Shown here one piece after another: positions 27,565-35,779 of a DNA stretch of 64,000 bases (position 1 is its first letter; the number at the start of each line of letters is the position of its first letter). Source of the stretch: Roseovarius sp. A-2 (GTDB lineage: Bacteria > Pseudomonadota > Alphaproteobacteria > Rhodobacterales > Rhodobacteraceae). The notes beneath the pieces are model-generated. The model saw only the letters and a list, made by a program, of their open reading frames with translations. It did no database searches and was not told where the DNA came from. The position numbers and the translations under genes were made by a program. The stretch spans positions 124,001-188,000 of the forward strand of contig NZ_BDIY01000003.1 of assembly GCF_002072155.1 (NCBI RefSeq), read 5' to 3'.

Positions 27565-28299
27565 CTACCCGGACTGCCGATTGAGATCGAGACCGCGCGT
27601 CAGATGGGTCCGCATCGCCCGCGATGCGGCCTCGGCGTTGCGCTCCGCAATCGCATCGCGGATCTCGGCATGTTCCATCTGAAGCGTTTCGACATAGTCG
27701 CGGCGGTCGCGGCTCATTTGTGCACGCAGCGCAGGGCGCGGAATGATGAACGGGCCGAGATAGCTCAGAAAATTGGCGATATAGAGATTGCCGGTCGCTT
27801 GGGCGATGGCGACGTGAAACGCGAAATCCTGCTCATAGGCAGGCTCGTCTTGCCCGACGGCTTCGGCCATGGCGGCAAGAGCTCGGTCGATCTCATTCAT
27901 CTGGTCCGCCGTGTGCCGTTCGGCGGCCATTGCGGCGGTCTCGACCTCATGGCACAGCCGCAACTCCAGAATCTGCACGATGTGATCGCGTTCGCTCAGC
28001 CCGGGATTGACGATGCGGAAGGGCTGCAAGGTGCGGTCCGTCGCGACAAAAGCACCCCGTCCCTGATGCACGGCGACGAGACCATCGGTCTTGAGCGCCG
28101 CCACAGCCTCGCGGACAACCGTCCGGCTGACCCCGAACTGCTCGATCATCTCGCTTTCGGTCGGTAGTTGCGCGCCCGGTGCCAATTCGCCGCGAAGGAT
28201 GAGATCCCGCAACTGCTCCGAGATCAACTCGCTGAGCTTGGATCGCGAGCGGATCGTCCGAAGCTGCGGTCCGGAGGTCTGGGTCCTGGGCGGCTTCAC
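27565..28299 (-). CDS. GntR/FadR family transcriptional regulator (FCD domain)
   Basis: A 244-residue protein with an N-terminal winged helix (KLSELISEQLRDLILRGEL, LPTESEMIEQFGVSRTVVR) and a C-terminal FCD effector domain (EQDFAFHVAIAQATGN, EHAEIRDAIAERNAEAASRA), including the His/Asp metal-site pattern common in FCD proteins. Regulators of this type (UxuR/ExuR-like, LldR-like) respond to sugar acids. It is divergent from the udh-TRAP-kdgD genes, and the perfect inverted repeat at 28406-28431 between them is its most likely operator. It probably represses both directions in the absence of a uronate-derived ligand (inference). Confidence 0.9.
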   Translation of the reverse strand: MKPPRTQTSGPQLRTIRSRSKLSELISEQLRDLILRGELAPGAQLPTESEMIEQFGVSRTVVREAVAALKTDGLVAVHQGRGAFVATDRTLQPFRIVNPGLSERDHIVQILELRLCHEVETAAMAAERHTADQMNEIDRALAAMAEAVGQDEPAYEQDFAFHVAIAQATGNLYIANFLSYLGPFIIPRPALRAQMSRDRRDYVETLQMEHAEIRDAIAERNAEAASRAMRTHLTRGLDLNRQSG

Positions 28300-28405
28300 A
28301 TCGGTCCTTTCTGCACTTTATCGGCGAGATCCAACCTGAGGTATTCCAGCGTGGTTTGGAATTCCAGTTGCAATCGTATTTTTCAGAAGGTAAGCATATC
28401 ATCAG

Positions 28406-28431
28406 TCATCATACAAGTGATGGCATGATGA
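28406..28431. promoter_or_regulatory. Inverted repeat between GntR gene and udh
   Basis: TCATCAT (28406-28412) and ATGATGA (28425-28431) are perfect 7-bp arms spaced by 12 bp, in the divergent gntR/udh intergenic region, 22 bp before the udh start. FCD-GntR operators are short palindromes placed like this. It is a candidate binding site for the regulator at 27565-28299. Confidence 0.5.
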
Positions 28432-28452
28432 ATTCAAGCGGGATGCGGGATT

Positions 28453-29286
28453 ATGTCAGTGTCGAGGGTGCTCATGACTGGGGCCGCCGGACAGGTGGGG
28501 CGGGCCATGCGTGAGGAACTGCGCGGGCGGTATGATCTGCTGAGGTGAACCGATATTGCCGCGATGGACCCGCCCGCCGAAGGGGAGGAGGTGGTGCGTG
28601 CCGATCTGATGGACCGTTCCACACATGCGCGCCTGCTGGACGGGATTGACGGAATCATTCACCTTGGCGGGCTGTCGGTCGAGGACGACTGGGCGCCGAT
28701 CCTGCGCGTAAACATAGATGCTACCTATGATTTCTTTGTCACCGCCGCCAAGGCGGGTATCCGGCGCATCGTCTTTGCGAGCTCCAATCATGTGGTCGGA
28801 TTCTACCGCCGCGACGTGCGGCTGACGCCCGAAGACCCGCCGCGCCCGGATACCCGCTATGGGCTGAGCAAGGCCTTTGGCGAGCTTCTGGGTCAGTATG
28901 TATTCGATCAGTATGGCGTCGGTGTTCTGTCGGTGCGAATTGGCAGTTGCTTCGAGAAGCCGACCAACGCGCGTTTCCTTTCGACCTGGGTGTCGCGGCG
29001 CGATCTGGCGCAGCTGTTTGCCATCGGGCTGGAGACGCCGACGCTGCATCACGAGATCGTCTGGGGCGTCTCCGGCAATGAGCGGGGCTGGTGGGACAAC
29101 AGCCGCGCGCATGAGTTGGGATACCGCCCGCAGGACAATGCCGAGAGCTATGCTGCGACATTCGATCACGACGCCACCCGCGAAGCTAACCCGCTGTCCC
29201 GCGCGCTTCAGGGCGGTGGCTTTGTCGGCACGGAATATCGCGGCGACCCGGCCCGCGTTCTGGGCGAGAGGGCGCGCCAGACGTGA
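28453..29286 (+). pseudogene. udh: Uronate dehydrogenase with in-frame stop
   Basis: Read through one TGA (28546-28548), the frame gives a complete NAD-dependent uronate dehydrogenase of the extended SDR type. It has a Gly-rich N-terminus (VLMTGAAGQVGRAMREEL), GIIHLGGLSVED, catalytic Ser in FASSNHVVGFY, the YxxxK pair in TRYGLSKAFGE, RIGSCFEKPTN, and the C-terminal WWDNSRAHELGY. The enzyme oxidises glucuronate or galacturonate to the aldaro-lactone. The stop replaces a residue that is hydrophobic (Leu) in related enzymes (LRxTDI), so TTA/TTG to TGA would explain it. A downstream ATG at 28564 could restart, but the product would lack the NAD-binding motif. It is therefore a recent nonsense allele or a sequence error. 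Confidence 0.8.
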
Positions 29287-29315
29287 CACGACACAATGGA
29301 GGAGGAGGAAGCAAA

Positions 29316-30359
29316 ATGACGATTTTCAAGAAACTGACCATCCTGGGGGGCGCGACGGTTTTTGCCGTCGCGGCCATGCCGGGCATGGCGCAAAATCTAA
29401 ACCTGCACACCTTTGCAGGCCGGAATTCCGCCGTGATCGGCCCGGTGCCGCATCTTCTGGCCGAGCGCGTCGAGACCTTCACCGGCGGCGAAGTGAAAAT
29501 CAAGGTGTTCGATCCGGGCGATCTTGTCCCGGCGATCCAGTATTACGACGCGGTGAGCCAGGGATCCGTCGATGCGGCCTTTGGGGCCGCCGGGTTCGAG
29601 GTGTCGAAGAACTCGGCCTACGATTTCGTCTCGGCGATCCCGTTCGGACCGCAGGCCCCGGAATACTACGCCTGGATCTTCAATGGCGGTGGTCTGGAGC
29701 TGGCGCAGGAGTTTTATGCGCGTGACAATATCTACTGGTATCCCTGCGGCAATGTCGTAGCCGAGACCGGCGGATGGTTCAAGCAGCCGCTGAACGGGGT
29801 CGATGAGTTGGCGGGGCTGTCGATGCGGTTTGCCGGGCTTGGCTCCAAGGTCTTCACCAAGCTTGGCGTATCGACCCAGCTTATGGGCGGGGGCGAGATC
29901 TATCAGGCTATCGAGCTTGGCACGATCGAGGCGGCGGAGCTTTCGTTTCCCGCCAACGACCGCAGCGCCGGGCTGCCGGAAGTGGCCAAGCACAATTACT
30001 TTCCCGGCTGGCATCAGCAACAGGCGATCAACGAAATTCTGGTCAACATGACGGCGTGGAACGGTCTTTCGGACGGGGCCAAGGAGGCGATCCATGTCTC
30101 GTGCAAGGCGGCCATTCTCGAAACCATGGCCGAGGGCGAGGCGACGCAATTCGCGGCGCTGGAGCAGCATGTCGCCGATGGTGTGACGCTGCACACCTAT
30201 CCGCAGGACTGGCTTGATACGTTCCACGCGACCTGGCTTGAGGTGGTCGAGGAGGAAAAAGCCGCCAATCCGGACTGGGCGCGGATGTGGGACAGTTTTT
30301 CCGCGTTCCGTGCGCGCTACAAGCTCTGGGCCGACCGGGCGTATCTTCCTCGGAACTGA
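29316..30359 (+). CDS. TRAP transporter substrate-binding protein (DctP family)
   Basis: A 347-residue periplasmic protein. The start MTIFKKLTILGGATVFAVAA is chosen for a very strong ribosome-binding site (GGAGGAGGAGG) and a signal peptide ending GMA. Family landmarks include GGEVKIKVFDPGDL, SQGSVDAAFGA, the ligand-binding Arg segment AGLSMRFAGLGSKVFTKLG, EIYQAIELGTIEAAELSFP and VNMTAWNGLSDGAKEAIHV. It binds an organic acid and delivers it to the DctQM permease encoded next. Given the neighbours, the ligand is probably a hexuronate, aldarate or aldonate. It lies 30 bp after udh. Confidence 0.92.
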   Translation: MTIFKKLTILGGATVFAVAAMPGMAQNLNLHTFAGRNSAVIGPVPHLLAERVETFTGGEVKIKVFDPGDLVPAIQYYDAVSQGSVDAAFGAAGFEVSKNSAYDFVSAIPFGPQAPEYYAWIFNGGGLELAQEFYARDNIYWYPCGNVVAETGGWFKQPLNGVDELAGLSMRFAGLGSKVFTKLGVSTQLMGGGEIYQAIELGTIEAAELSFPANDRSAGLPEVAKHNYFPGWHQQQAINEILVNMTAWNGLSDGAKEAIHVSCKAAILETMAEGEATQFAALEQHVADGVTLHTYPQDWLDTFHATWLEVVEEEKAANPDWARMWDSFSAFRARYKLWADRAYLPRN

Positions 30360-30368
30360 GGCCGTTCC

Positions 30369-30392
30369 GGCGGGCCGGTTGTCTGGCCCGCC
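30369..30392 (+). terminator. Stem-loop between dctP and dctQ
   Basis: GGCGGGCC and GGCCCGCC form a perfect 8-bp GC-only stem with an 8-nt loop, 10 bp after the dctP stop and followed by GCCTTTCT. Hairpins at this place are typical of transporter operons. They cap the abundant binding-protein mRNA and let only part of transcription into the permease genes. Confidence 0.6.
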
Positions 30393-30414
30393 GCCTTTCT
30401 GACAAGGACAGATC

Positions 30415-31017
30415 ATGACCGGACTGCTTCACCTCGCCTTTGCGCTGGATCGTGTGGTGCGCCTCGTCGGGCGCAACGGCGCGCGCCTTGTGCTGCTGCT
30501 GATCGCGACGGTCATGTTCGACGTGATCGTGCGCAAGGTGCCCGGCGTTCACGGCGCGCTGTTCGGCTCTGTTCTGGGCGATCACCTGTCGGCGGTGAAG
30601 CTGCGCGAGTTTTCCTGGCATCTGCATAGCGTGATCTTCCTGACCGCGCTCGGCTATACCTATCTGGAGAATGCGCATGTCCGCCTCGATATCCTGCGCG
30701 AGCGAATGACGGCGCGGCGGCGCGCCTGGATCGAGCTGGCCGGAATCCTTGTCGCGCTGCTGCCCTACATGGCAATGATGATCTTTTTCGCCTGGGGGTT
30801 CGTGCATCAATCCTGGATCAACGGCGAGGGATCGACCGCTGCCAGTGGTATTCCACATCGCTGGATCATCAAGAGTGCGCTGCTGATCGGCTTTGGCATG
30901 ACATTCCTCGCGGGGTTGAGCATCGCGCTGCGGATTGTGGTCTTTCTGCGGGCCAAAGCGGATTTGGCGGGCAGCCGCCTGACGACGATCATCGGCCAGC
31001 CGGGGCAGGACGCATGA
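30415..31017 (+). CDS. TRAP transporter small permease (DctQ family)
   Basis: A 200-residue inner-membrane protein with four hydrophobic segments (ARLVLLLIATVMFDVIV, the region around HSVIFLTALGYTYL, ELAGILVALLPYMAMMIFF, and IIKSALLIGFGMTFLAGLSI). It includes the DctQ signature NAHVRLDIL after the second helix. A cytoplasmic basic loop (RERMTARRRAWIE) precedes helix 3. It partners the large permease, whose ATG overlaps this stop codon by 4 bp. Confidence 0.92.
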   Translation: MTGLLHLAFALDRVVRLVGRNGARLVLLLIATVMFDVIVRKVPGVHGALFGSVLGDHLSAVKLREFSWHLHSVIFLTALGYTYLENAHVRLDILRERMTARRRAWIELAGILVALLPYMAMMIFFAWGFVHQSWINGEGSTAASGIPHRWIIKSALLIGFGMTFLAGLSIALRIVVFLRAKADLAGSRLTTIIGQPGQDA

Positions 31018-32378
31018 GCGCGCTGGTGGACGCCCTGCCGCTTGCCATGTTCGCGGCGCTGGCGGCGGGCATGTTCACCGGTCTGCCGGTGGCCTTTGTG
31101 CTGGGCGGGGTCGGGGTGCTGTTCGGCGGGCTGGCCATTCTGCTCGGCGAAATGCCCATGATCATGTTCTTCAATCTGGTGCCGCGGATCTGGGGCGGTA
31201 TTGCCGAGAACCTGGTTCTCGTCTCGGTGCCGAGTTTCATCTTCATGGGGACCATGCTGGAACGCAGCGGATTGGCCGAGGATCTGCTGTCCGCGCTCGA
31301 CCGCGTCCTGCACCGGATGCCGGGGGGATTGCTGCTGTCGGTTACCGGGCTCGGAACGATCTTTGCCGCGACGACCGGCATCGTGGGGGCGTCGGTGGTG
31401 ATGATGACGACCCTCGCGCTGCCCAGCCTGCTGCGCGCCGAGGTCAATGGCGGGCTGGCCGCCGGGACTATCGCCTCTTCGGCGACGTTGGGGATCCTGA
31501 TCCCGCCGTCGATCATGCTGGTGGTGATGGCCGACATGATGTCGGTCTCGGTCGGGCGGTTGTTTCTCGGGGCAGTGCTGCCGGGGCTGCTGCTGGCCGG
31601 GCTCTATGCGCTCTACATCTTTGTCACCGCGCTGCTTCGGCCACATATGGCGCCGCGGCGCGCACCGATGATCGCCGATGACGACACGCCGCTGGCGCTG
31701 TTGATCCTGCGCGGCCTCATGCCGCCGGTCATCCTGATCCTGGCGGTGCTTGGCTCGATCTTCGGCGGCATCGCCACCCCGACCGAGGCGGCGGGTGTCG
31801 GTGCCCTTGCCACACTGCTGCTGGCAGCGCTGAAGGGGCGTGCGTCATGGGCGGTGATCGACGATGTGTGCCAGCGGACGGCGCGGATGGTCGGGATGAT
31901 CTTCTTCATCTTCATCGGCGCGACGGCGTTTTCGCTGATCTTTCGCATTCTCGGCGGAGACGAGGTGATCGAGGGCATCATTGCCGCGCTCGGCGTCGGC
32001 CCATGGGGCACGCTGGGGCTGATCATGGCGGTGATGTTCGTGCTCGGCTTCTTTCTCGACTGGGTCGAGATCACGCTGATCATTCTACCGGTCTTTACCC
32101 CGATCATCGTCGGTCTGGACTTTGCCCCGCATGTGGCGCGCGGGGACGTGATCTTTTGGTTCGCGATCCTCATTGCCATCAACCTGCAAACCTCGTTCCT
32201 GACGCCGCCCTTCGGCATGTCGCTGTTCTATCTCAAGGCGATTGCCGGTCGGCAGATTGCGATGGGCACGATCTTTCGCGGGGTTCTGCCCTTCGTGCTG
32301 CTGCAGCTTGTCGGGCTCGGGCTGGTGATGGCCTTTCCCGAGATCGCGCTGTCGTTGCCCGACCGCATGCTGAACTGA
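31014..32378 (+). CDS. TRAP transporter large permease (DctM family)
   Basis: A 454-residue, roughly 12-helix sodium-coupled permease. Conserved elements include GLPVAFVLGGVGVLFG, VPSFIFMGTMLERSGLAEDL, ATTGIVGASVVMMTTLALP, the substrate/Na+ loop SSATLGILIPPSIMLVVMAD, ATPTEAAGVGALA and FLTPPFGMSLFYLKA. It completes an intact dctPQM set for a sugar acid. The stop is 38 bp before kdgD, all on one probable transcript from the gntR/udh intergenic region. Confidence 0.93.
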   Translation: MSALVDALPLAMFAALAAGMFTGLPVAFVLGGVGVLFGGLAILLGEMPMIMFFNLVPRIWGGIAENLVLVSVPSFIFMGTMLERSGLAEDLLSALDRVLHRMPGGLLLSVTGLGTIFAATTGIVGASVVMMTTLALPSLLRAEVNGGLAAGTIASSATLGILIPPSIMLVVMADMMSVSVGRLFLGAVLPGLLLAGLYALYIFVTALLRPHMAPRRAPMIADDDTPLALLILRGLMPPVILILAVLGSIFGGIATPTEAAGVGALATLLLAALKGRASWAVIDDVCQRTARMVGMIFFIFIGATAFSLIFRILGGDEVIEGIIAALGVGPWGTLGLIMAVMFVLGFFLDWVEITLIILPVFTPIIVGLDFAPHVARGDVIFWFAILIAINLQTSFLTPPFGMSLFYLKAIAGRQIAMGTIFRGVLPFVLLQLVGLGLVMAFPEIALSLPDRMLN

Positions 32379-32416
32379 CACGGCCACGCGCCCACCCACT
32401 ACGGAAAGGACACCAC

Positions 32417-33364
32417 ATGCCACTGACCCCGGACGAGCTGAAATCGAGACTGGCGAGCGGCCTGCTTTCGTTTCCGGTCACGGATTTCGACGCGACGGGT
32501 GCGTTTGACGCCGCGTCCTACAGTGCCCGGCTGGACTGGCTCGCCTCCTACCCGGCGGCGGGGCTGTTTGCGGCGGGCGGGACCGGTGAATATTTCTCGA
32601 TCACGCCGGAGGAGTATCCCCGCGTCATCGCCGCCGCCATTGCCGGGCGGCAATCCGATGTGCCGGTGATCGCAGGCGTCGGGATGGCCACGCGGATCGC
32701 CTGCGAGCAGGCGCGGGTGGCCCAGACGCTTGGGGCCGACGGCATCCTCGTGCTGCCGCATTACCTGACCGAGGCCACAGAGGAGGGCATCGCCAATCAT
32801 CTCCGCGCGATCTGTGCCGCGGTCGATATCGGGGTCATCTTCTATGCCCGCTCGGTCAGCCGACTTGGCGTCGGGACATTGCTGCGTCTGGCCGAGGACT
32901 GCCCGAACCTGATCGGTTACAAGGACGGTGTCGGCGATCTTCAGTCGATCGTGCAGATCACCACCCGCGTAGGTGACCGGTTCACCTATCTCGGCGGGCT
33001 GCCGACGGCCGAGGTCTTTGCGCAGGCCTATCTTGAAATCGGCGTCGATACCTATTCCTCGGCGGTGTTCAACTTCGTGCCCGAGTTCGCGCTTGCCTTC
33101 TTCGGCGCGATCCGGGCGCGCGACAGGGTGGCGGTCCGGCTGGGGCTGTCGGAATTCTTTCTGCCGCTGCTCGAACTGCGAGACAGGAAAAAGGGCTATG
33201 CGGTCAGCATGATCAAGGCCGGCGCCACGCTTGTGGGACACCCCGCCGGCCCGGTGCGCCCGCCCCTGACCGAGCTTGACCCCGAGGAACGCGACCGCCT
33301 GCGGCAATTGATCGAAGTGGCCGGGCGTCTCGTGCCACGGATCAGGCAGGCTCCTGCGAAATGA
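32417..33364 (+). CDS. kdgD: 5-dehydro-4-deoxyglucarate dehydratase (DHDPS/NAL superfamily)
   Basis: A 315-residue class I aldolase-fold enzyme. It has GGTGEYFSI (54-62), conserved Tyr143 (VIFYARS) and Schiff-base Lys169 (LIGYKDGVGD), as in KdgD. The enzyme decarboxylates and dehydrates 5-keto-4-deoxyglucarate to alpha-ketoglutarate semialdehyde. The near-identical pentonate version (2-keto-3-deoxyarabonate dehydratase) cannot be excluded, and the nearby IlvD-type dehydratase would fit that. The start follows GGAAAGGA by 6 nt. The 3' end overlaps the convergent mannitol-dehydrogenase remnant by 23 bp. Upstream frame extension into dctM is ignored. Confidence 0.92.
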   Translation: MPLTPDELKSRLASGLLSFPVTDFDATGAFDAASYSARLDWLASYPAAGLFAAGGTGEYFSITPEEYPRVIAAAIAGRQSDVPVIAGVGMATRIACEQARVAQTLGADGILVLPHYLTEATEEGIANHLRAICAAVDIGVIFYARSVSRLGVGTLLRLAEDCPNLIGYKDGVGDLQSIVQITTRVGDRFTYLGGLPTAEVFAQAYLEIGVDTYSSAVFNFVPEFALAFFGAIRARDRVAVRLGLSEFFLPLLELRDRKKGYAVSMIKAGATLVGHPAGPVRPPLTELDPEERDRLRQLIEVAGRLVPRIRQAPAK

Positions 33365-33800
33365 CCTCGGCCATTGGCCGCGTGAGCATGTCATGCAGGA
33401 TGGTATTGACCTCGGTCCAGAGCGCCTCGTCCTGCGCCACGGCGCGCGGGACGATAGACGCCGCGCGCACGGTCTCGATCACCTCGGGGGCTTGTCGGCC
33501 CTGCGCCATGTCGATCAGGGGGTCGGTGCGGGGGGGGCGTGCAGCTCGTAGGGGGTGCCGTCGTGGGTCGATAGCGACAGGTGACGTATCACTGCCGCAG
33601 TGGCAAAGGCAAAGGCACGGGTGTCCCTGCCCTTGGCCCTCGCGTTCGGGATGGCGGCAAATACCCGTTGGGGCATCTTCGCGGATCCGTCGATCGTGAT
33701 CTGAAACGCCATTTCGCGCGCGATGTGCTCGACAAGCGCTGGTGCCGCATGGCGCGCGAAATCTACCAGCAGGCCGCGTAGAACGCTGCCGTTCTCGGGC
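33342..33800 (-). pseudogene. Mannitol dehydrogenase-family (fructuronate reductase-like) remnant
   Basis: Two minus-strand frames together give the C-terminal domain of a polyol/uronate NAD dehydrogenase. One frame (about 33530-33800) reads VPENGSVLRGLLVDFARHAA, then ITIDGSAKMPQRVFAAI (family: DGSqKmPQR), then YELHAPPA. After an 8-G run near 33530 the sense shifts to the other frame (PLIDMAQGRQAPEVIETVRA to the stop at 33342). The N-terminal NAD domain is absent, and the step from VPENG to DGSAKMPQR is too short for the family, implying an internal deletion as well. Confidence 0.65.
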
Positions 33801-33803
33801 ACC

Positions 33804-33872
33804 TTCGCGGTGTTCAATCTGATGATCGGGCTGACTACGCCGCCGGTGGGTGTCTGCCTCGTCGTCTGCGCC
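33804..33872 (+). pseudogene. DctM (TRAP large permease) C-terminal scrap
   Basis: About 23 codons read FAVFNLMIGLTTPPVGVCLV, the near-C-terminal transport motif of DctM permeases (normally vlNlmIGllTPPvG). It is fused without a stop to the alcohol-dehydrogenase remnant that follows and abuts the opposite-strand mannitol dehydrogenase remnant. Confidence 0.6.
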
Positions 33873-34079
33873 GGTGATACGCAGTTGCCGCTTAATGAGG
33901 TGGTTGCCAAGAAACTGACCTTGCAGGGCTCGTTCCGGTTCCAGGACGAATTGGCGGACGCGGTGAATGCCATCGTGACGGGCCGCATTTACGTGCGTCC
34001 GTTGATCACGCAGCGGTATGCGGTAGATCGCGCAGGCGAGGCATTCTCTGTGGCGGCGGATCGGGCGCGGTCGGTTTAG
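33873..34079 (+). pseudogene. L-idonate 5-dehydrogenase-like (zinc ADH) C-terminal remnant
   Basis: About 68 codons match the end of the L-idonate/sorbitol dehydrogenase family: LPLNEVVAKKLTLQGSFRFQ, then AVNAIVTGRIYVRPLITQRY, then AGEAFSVAADRARSV. The Zn and NAD domains are missing, and the final 'mKv' strand is cut off at TAG. It is preceded in frame by the DctM scrap, so the two were joined by deletion. Confidence 0.65.
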
Positions 34080-34157
34080 GTGCATCTGACGTTCGCCCTG
34101 TGAGCAAGAGTGCAGGATCGGCAAGCCGGTGATGAAAGTAACTTGATTTTGCAAAAA

Positions 34158-34175
34158 TCTGACATTAACGTCAGA
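34158..34175. promoter_or_regulatory. TCTGAC-N6-GTCAGA palindrome
   Basis: TCTGACATTAACGTCAGA lies 93 bp upstream of the OmpW-like gene. A sister site with one inner and one terminal difference (TCTGACATTAATGTCAGG) lies upstream of the PanB-like gene at 38404-38421. The core TGACATTAAYGTCA resembles GntR/FCD operators. Confidence 0.55.
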
Positions 34176-34267
34176 TAATGGTGGGGGCGATGCCTAAAAA
34201 TTCCTTACAAATAACAAATACCAGCGTCCCCTCCATAAAAAAATCTGCCCAAAGGGAGGGGATAGTG

Positions 34268-34972
34268 ATGAAATCAACGACAATGCGGCTAACGGTGCTT
34301 CGATGGACCGGCCGGTTGCGCCAACGACCGTGTGCTTCGGCAATCATTCTGGCGGCGCTTTTCTTGCTGCTGGATGGCACGGGAATGGCCATGGCGCAAA
34401 GCGCCACGACAGACGGCGAGGGCTGGGCAAAGCGGTTCTTTGTCCGCGGACGGATTGCCGGCGTGCTGCCCCGCGACAAGGCCCGCTACAACGTGCCGGT
34501 CGAAACCGATGTGTCCAATTCGATGATTCCGAATTTCGATTTGACCTACTTCTTCACGGATAACATCGCCGTGGAATCAATCTGTTGCGTCACACGCAAC
34601 GAGGTCTCGATCGCAAATGGCGGTCCGACGATAGGCGAGGCCTGGTTGATCCCGCTGGATGCCTCGATCCAGTATCATTTTCATCTCGGTAATGGCGTCA
34701 AACCTTACCTCGGGGCCGGACCGACCGTGGTGATCACTGCGTCGGACAGCGCCAAGGGCCCGGCGACGTCGTTCAAGTTGCGGCGATTCAATCCGGGCTT
34801 TCTGATACAGGCCGGAGTGGACATCCATCTCAAGAACAATTGGTATTTCAACGCCGACATCAAGAAGTTCTTTGCCGATGTCAAAGCTGACGTGGTGGCC
34901 GGAGGAGCGGTTTCCGGAAAGGCCTCCATCGACCCGGTGGTTGCCGGGATAGGTTTTGGATACCGGTTCTGA
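34268..34972 (+). CDS. OmpW-family outer-membrane protein
   Basis: A 234-residue protein with an extended leader (cleavage near AMAQS, about residue 45) and an eight-stranded barrel ending in the outer-membrane signature GIGFGYRF. OmpW landmarks are RGRIAGVLPRD, NFDLTYFFTDNIAVES, DASIQYHFHLGNGVKPYLG and NNWYFNADIKKFFADVKADV. The start is chosen because GGGAGGGG is just upstream. OmpW proteins pass small hydrophobic or stress-related molecules. The palindrome at 34158 suggests it is controlled with the sugar-acid genes. Confidence 0.85.
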   Translation: MKSTTMRLTVLRWTGRLRQRPCASAIILAALFLLLDGTGMAMAQSATTDGEGWAKRFFVRGRIAGVLPRDKARYNVPVETDVSNSMIPNFDLTYFFTDNIAVESICCVTRNEVSIANGGPTIGEAWLIPLDASIQYHFHLGNGVKPYLGAGPTVVITASDSAKGPATSFKLRRFNPGFLIQAGVDIHLKNNWYFNADIKKFFADVKADVVAGGAVSGKASIDPVVAGIGFGYRF

Positions 34973-35054
34973 CCGCGAACCGCCATCACACCGCACGAAT
35001 GCCCCTGCCGACGTGTTCGAATGGGGCATTCGCATCAGGACATCAGAGGGGCTC

Positions 35055-35303
35055 ATGAAAGACATGCTGGGACTCCGCCGTATCAAGATACCGAACGCTG
35101 TTTTGCTGCGGTCTGCCAAGGTTGCTGTTGTGGTCGGAACGATCCTGAATATGATCAACCAGGCGGATGCGGTATTCGGGTCCGGTGAAAGTGATCTGGT
35201 AAAAGCGGGCTTGACCTATTGCGTTCCGTTTTTCGTTGCTATGTATGGAGCACTAGCTGCCAGAAGAGACTACGGAAAGACTGCCCTTGGCCGAGACCCA
35301 TGA
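35055..35303 (+). CDS. nrtS: NrtS-like nitrate/nitrite transport protein
   Basis: An 82-residue membrane protein with two helices: SAKVAVVVGTILNMINQADA, carrying the family motif VGTiLNxINQxD, and LVKAGLTYCVPFFVAMYGAL. Small NrtS proteins have been described as nitrate/nitrite transporters working as oligomers. The start at MKDMLGLRRIK is preferred to the longer frame. The stop overlaps the beginning of the MerR-type gene, so the two are cotranscribed. Confidence 0.75.
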   Translation: MKDMLGLRRIKIPNAVLLRSAKVAVVVGTILNMINQADAVFGSGESDLVKAGLTYCVPFFVAMYGALAARRDYGKTALGRDP

Positions 35304-35775
35304 CAAGAAGCAGATGAAGATCGGAGAGCTTGCGCGCCGCAGCCGGTTGAGCGAGCGCTCGCTGCGCCATTACGAGGATCTGGGCATCCTGAAACCTGAA
35401 CGCAGCGAAGGCGGCACTCGAACCTATGGCGAGCGGGACGTGGCTTTGGCGAAGCTGATCCAGAGCATGCGCAATCTTGATATCCCGCTTGAGGTCGTGG
35501 CGGCCATCGCCGGTGTCAGGGCAAAGCACGCGACCGGCGCGGGCTCTTCCCATGAGGTCGCGGCCAAGCTCAATGAGCTGTCCGAAAACCTTATGCTCAT
35601 GGCCCGTCTGGCAATCGAAATTCAGGGCGAGGTGAATGGCGTTCTGAGCGCGGTGAATGAATGTCGTGGATGCACGAACAGACCCTCCCGCTCAGGATGC
35701 CCGACCTGTCCGATGAACGCTGTATCCGAAGCCTCGCCCCTGGCAGACATGATCTGGCGAGGCGAATCTGCCTGA
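35287..35775 (+). CDS. MerR-family regulator with Cys-rich C-terminus
   Basis: A 162-residue protein. The winged helix MKIGELARRSRLSERSLRHY and the wing GGTRTYGERDV are typical of MerR. A long dimerisation helix follows, then a tail with four Cys (ECRGCTNRPSRSGCPTCP) able to hold a metal or iron-sulfur cluster. The TTG at 35287 (GGAAAG 10 nt upstream) is used; the ATG at 35314 is the conservative alternative. Coupling to nrtS suggests a redox, metal or nitrogen-oxide signal controlling nitrate/nitrite transport (inference). It is convergent with the AraC-type gene 4 bp away. Confidence 0.85.
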   Translation: MAETHDKKQMKIGELARRSRLSERSLRHYEDLGILKPERSEGGTRTYGERDVALAKLIQSMRNLDIPLEVVAAIAGVRAKHATGAGSSHEVAAKLNELSENLMLMARLAIEIQGEVNGVLSAVNECRGCTNRPSRSGCPTCPMNAVSEASPLADMIWRGESA

Positions 35776-35779
35776 ACTG

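Noticed and set aside
28546..28548. TGA in udh as a selenocysteine codon
   Set aside because: No Cys/Sec position exists there in the family, no SECIS-like hairpin is evident just after it, and the site is normally hydrophobic. A nonsense mutation is simpler.
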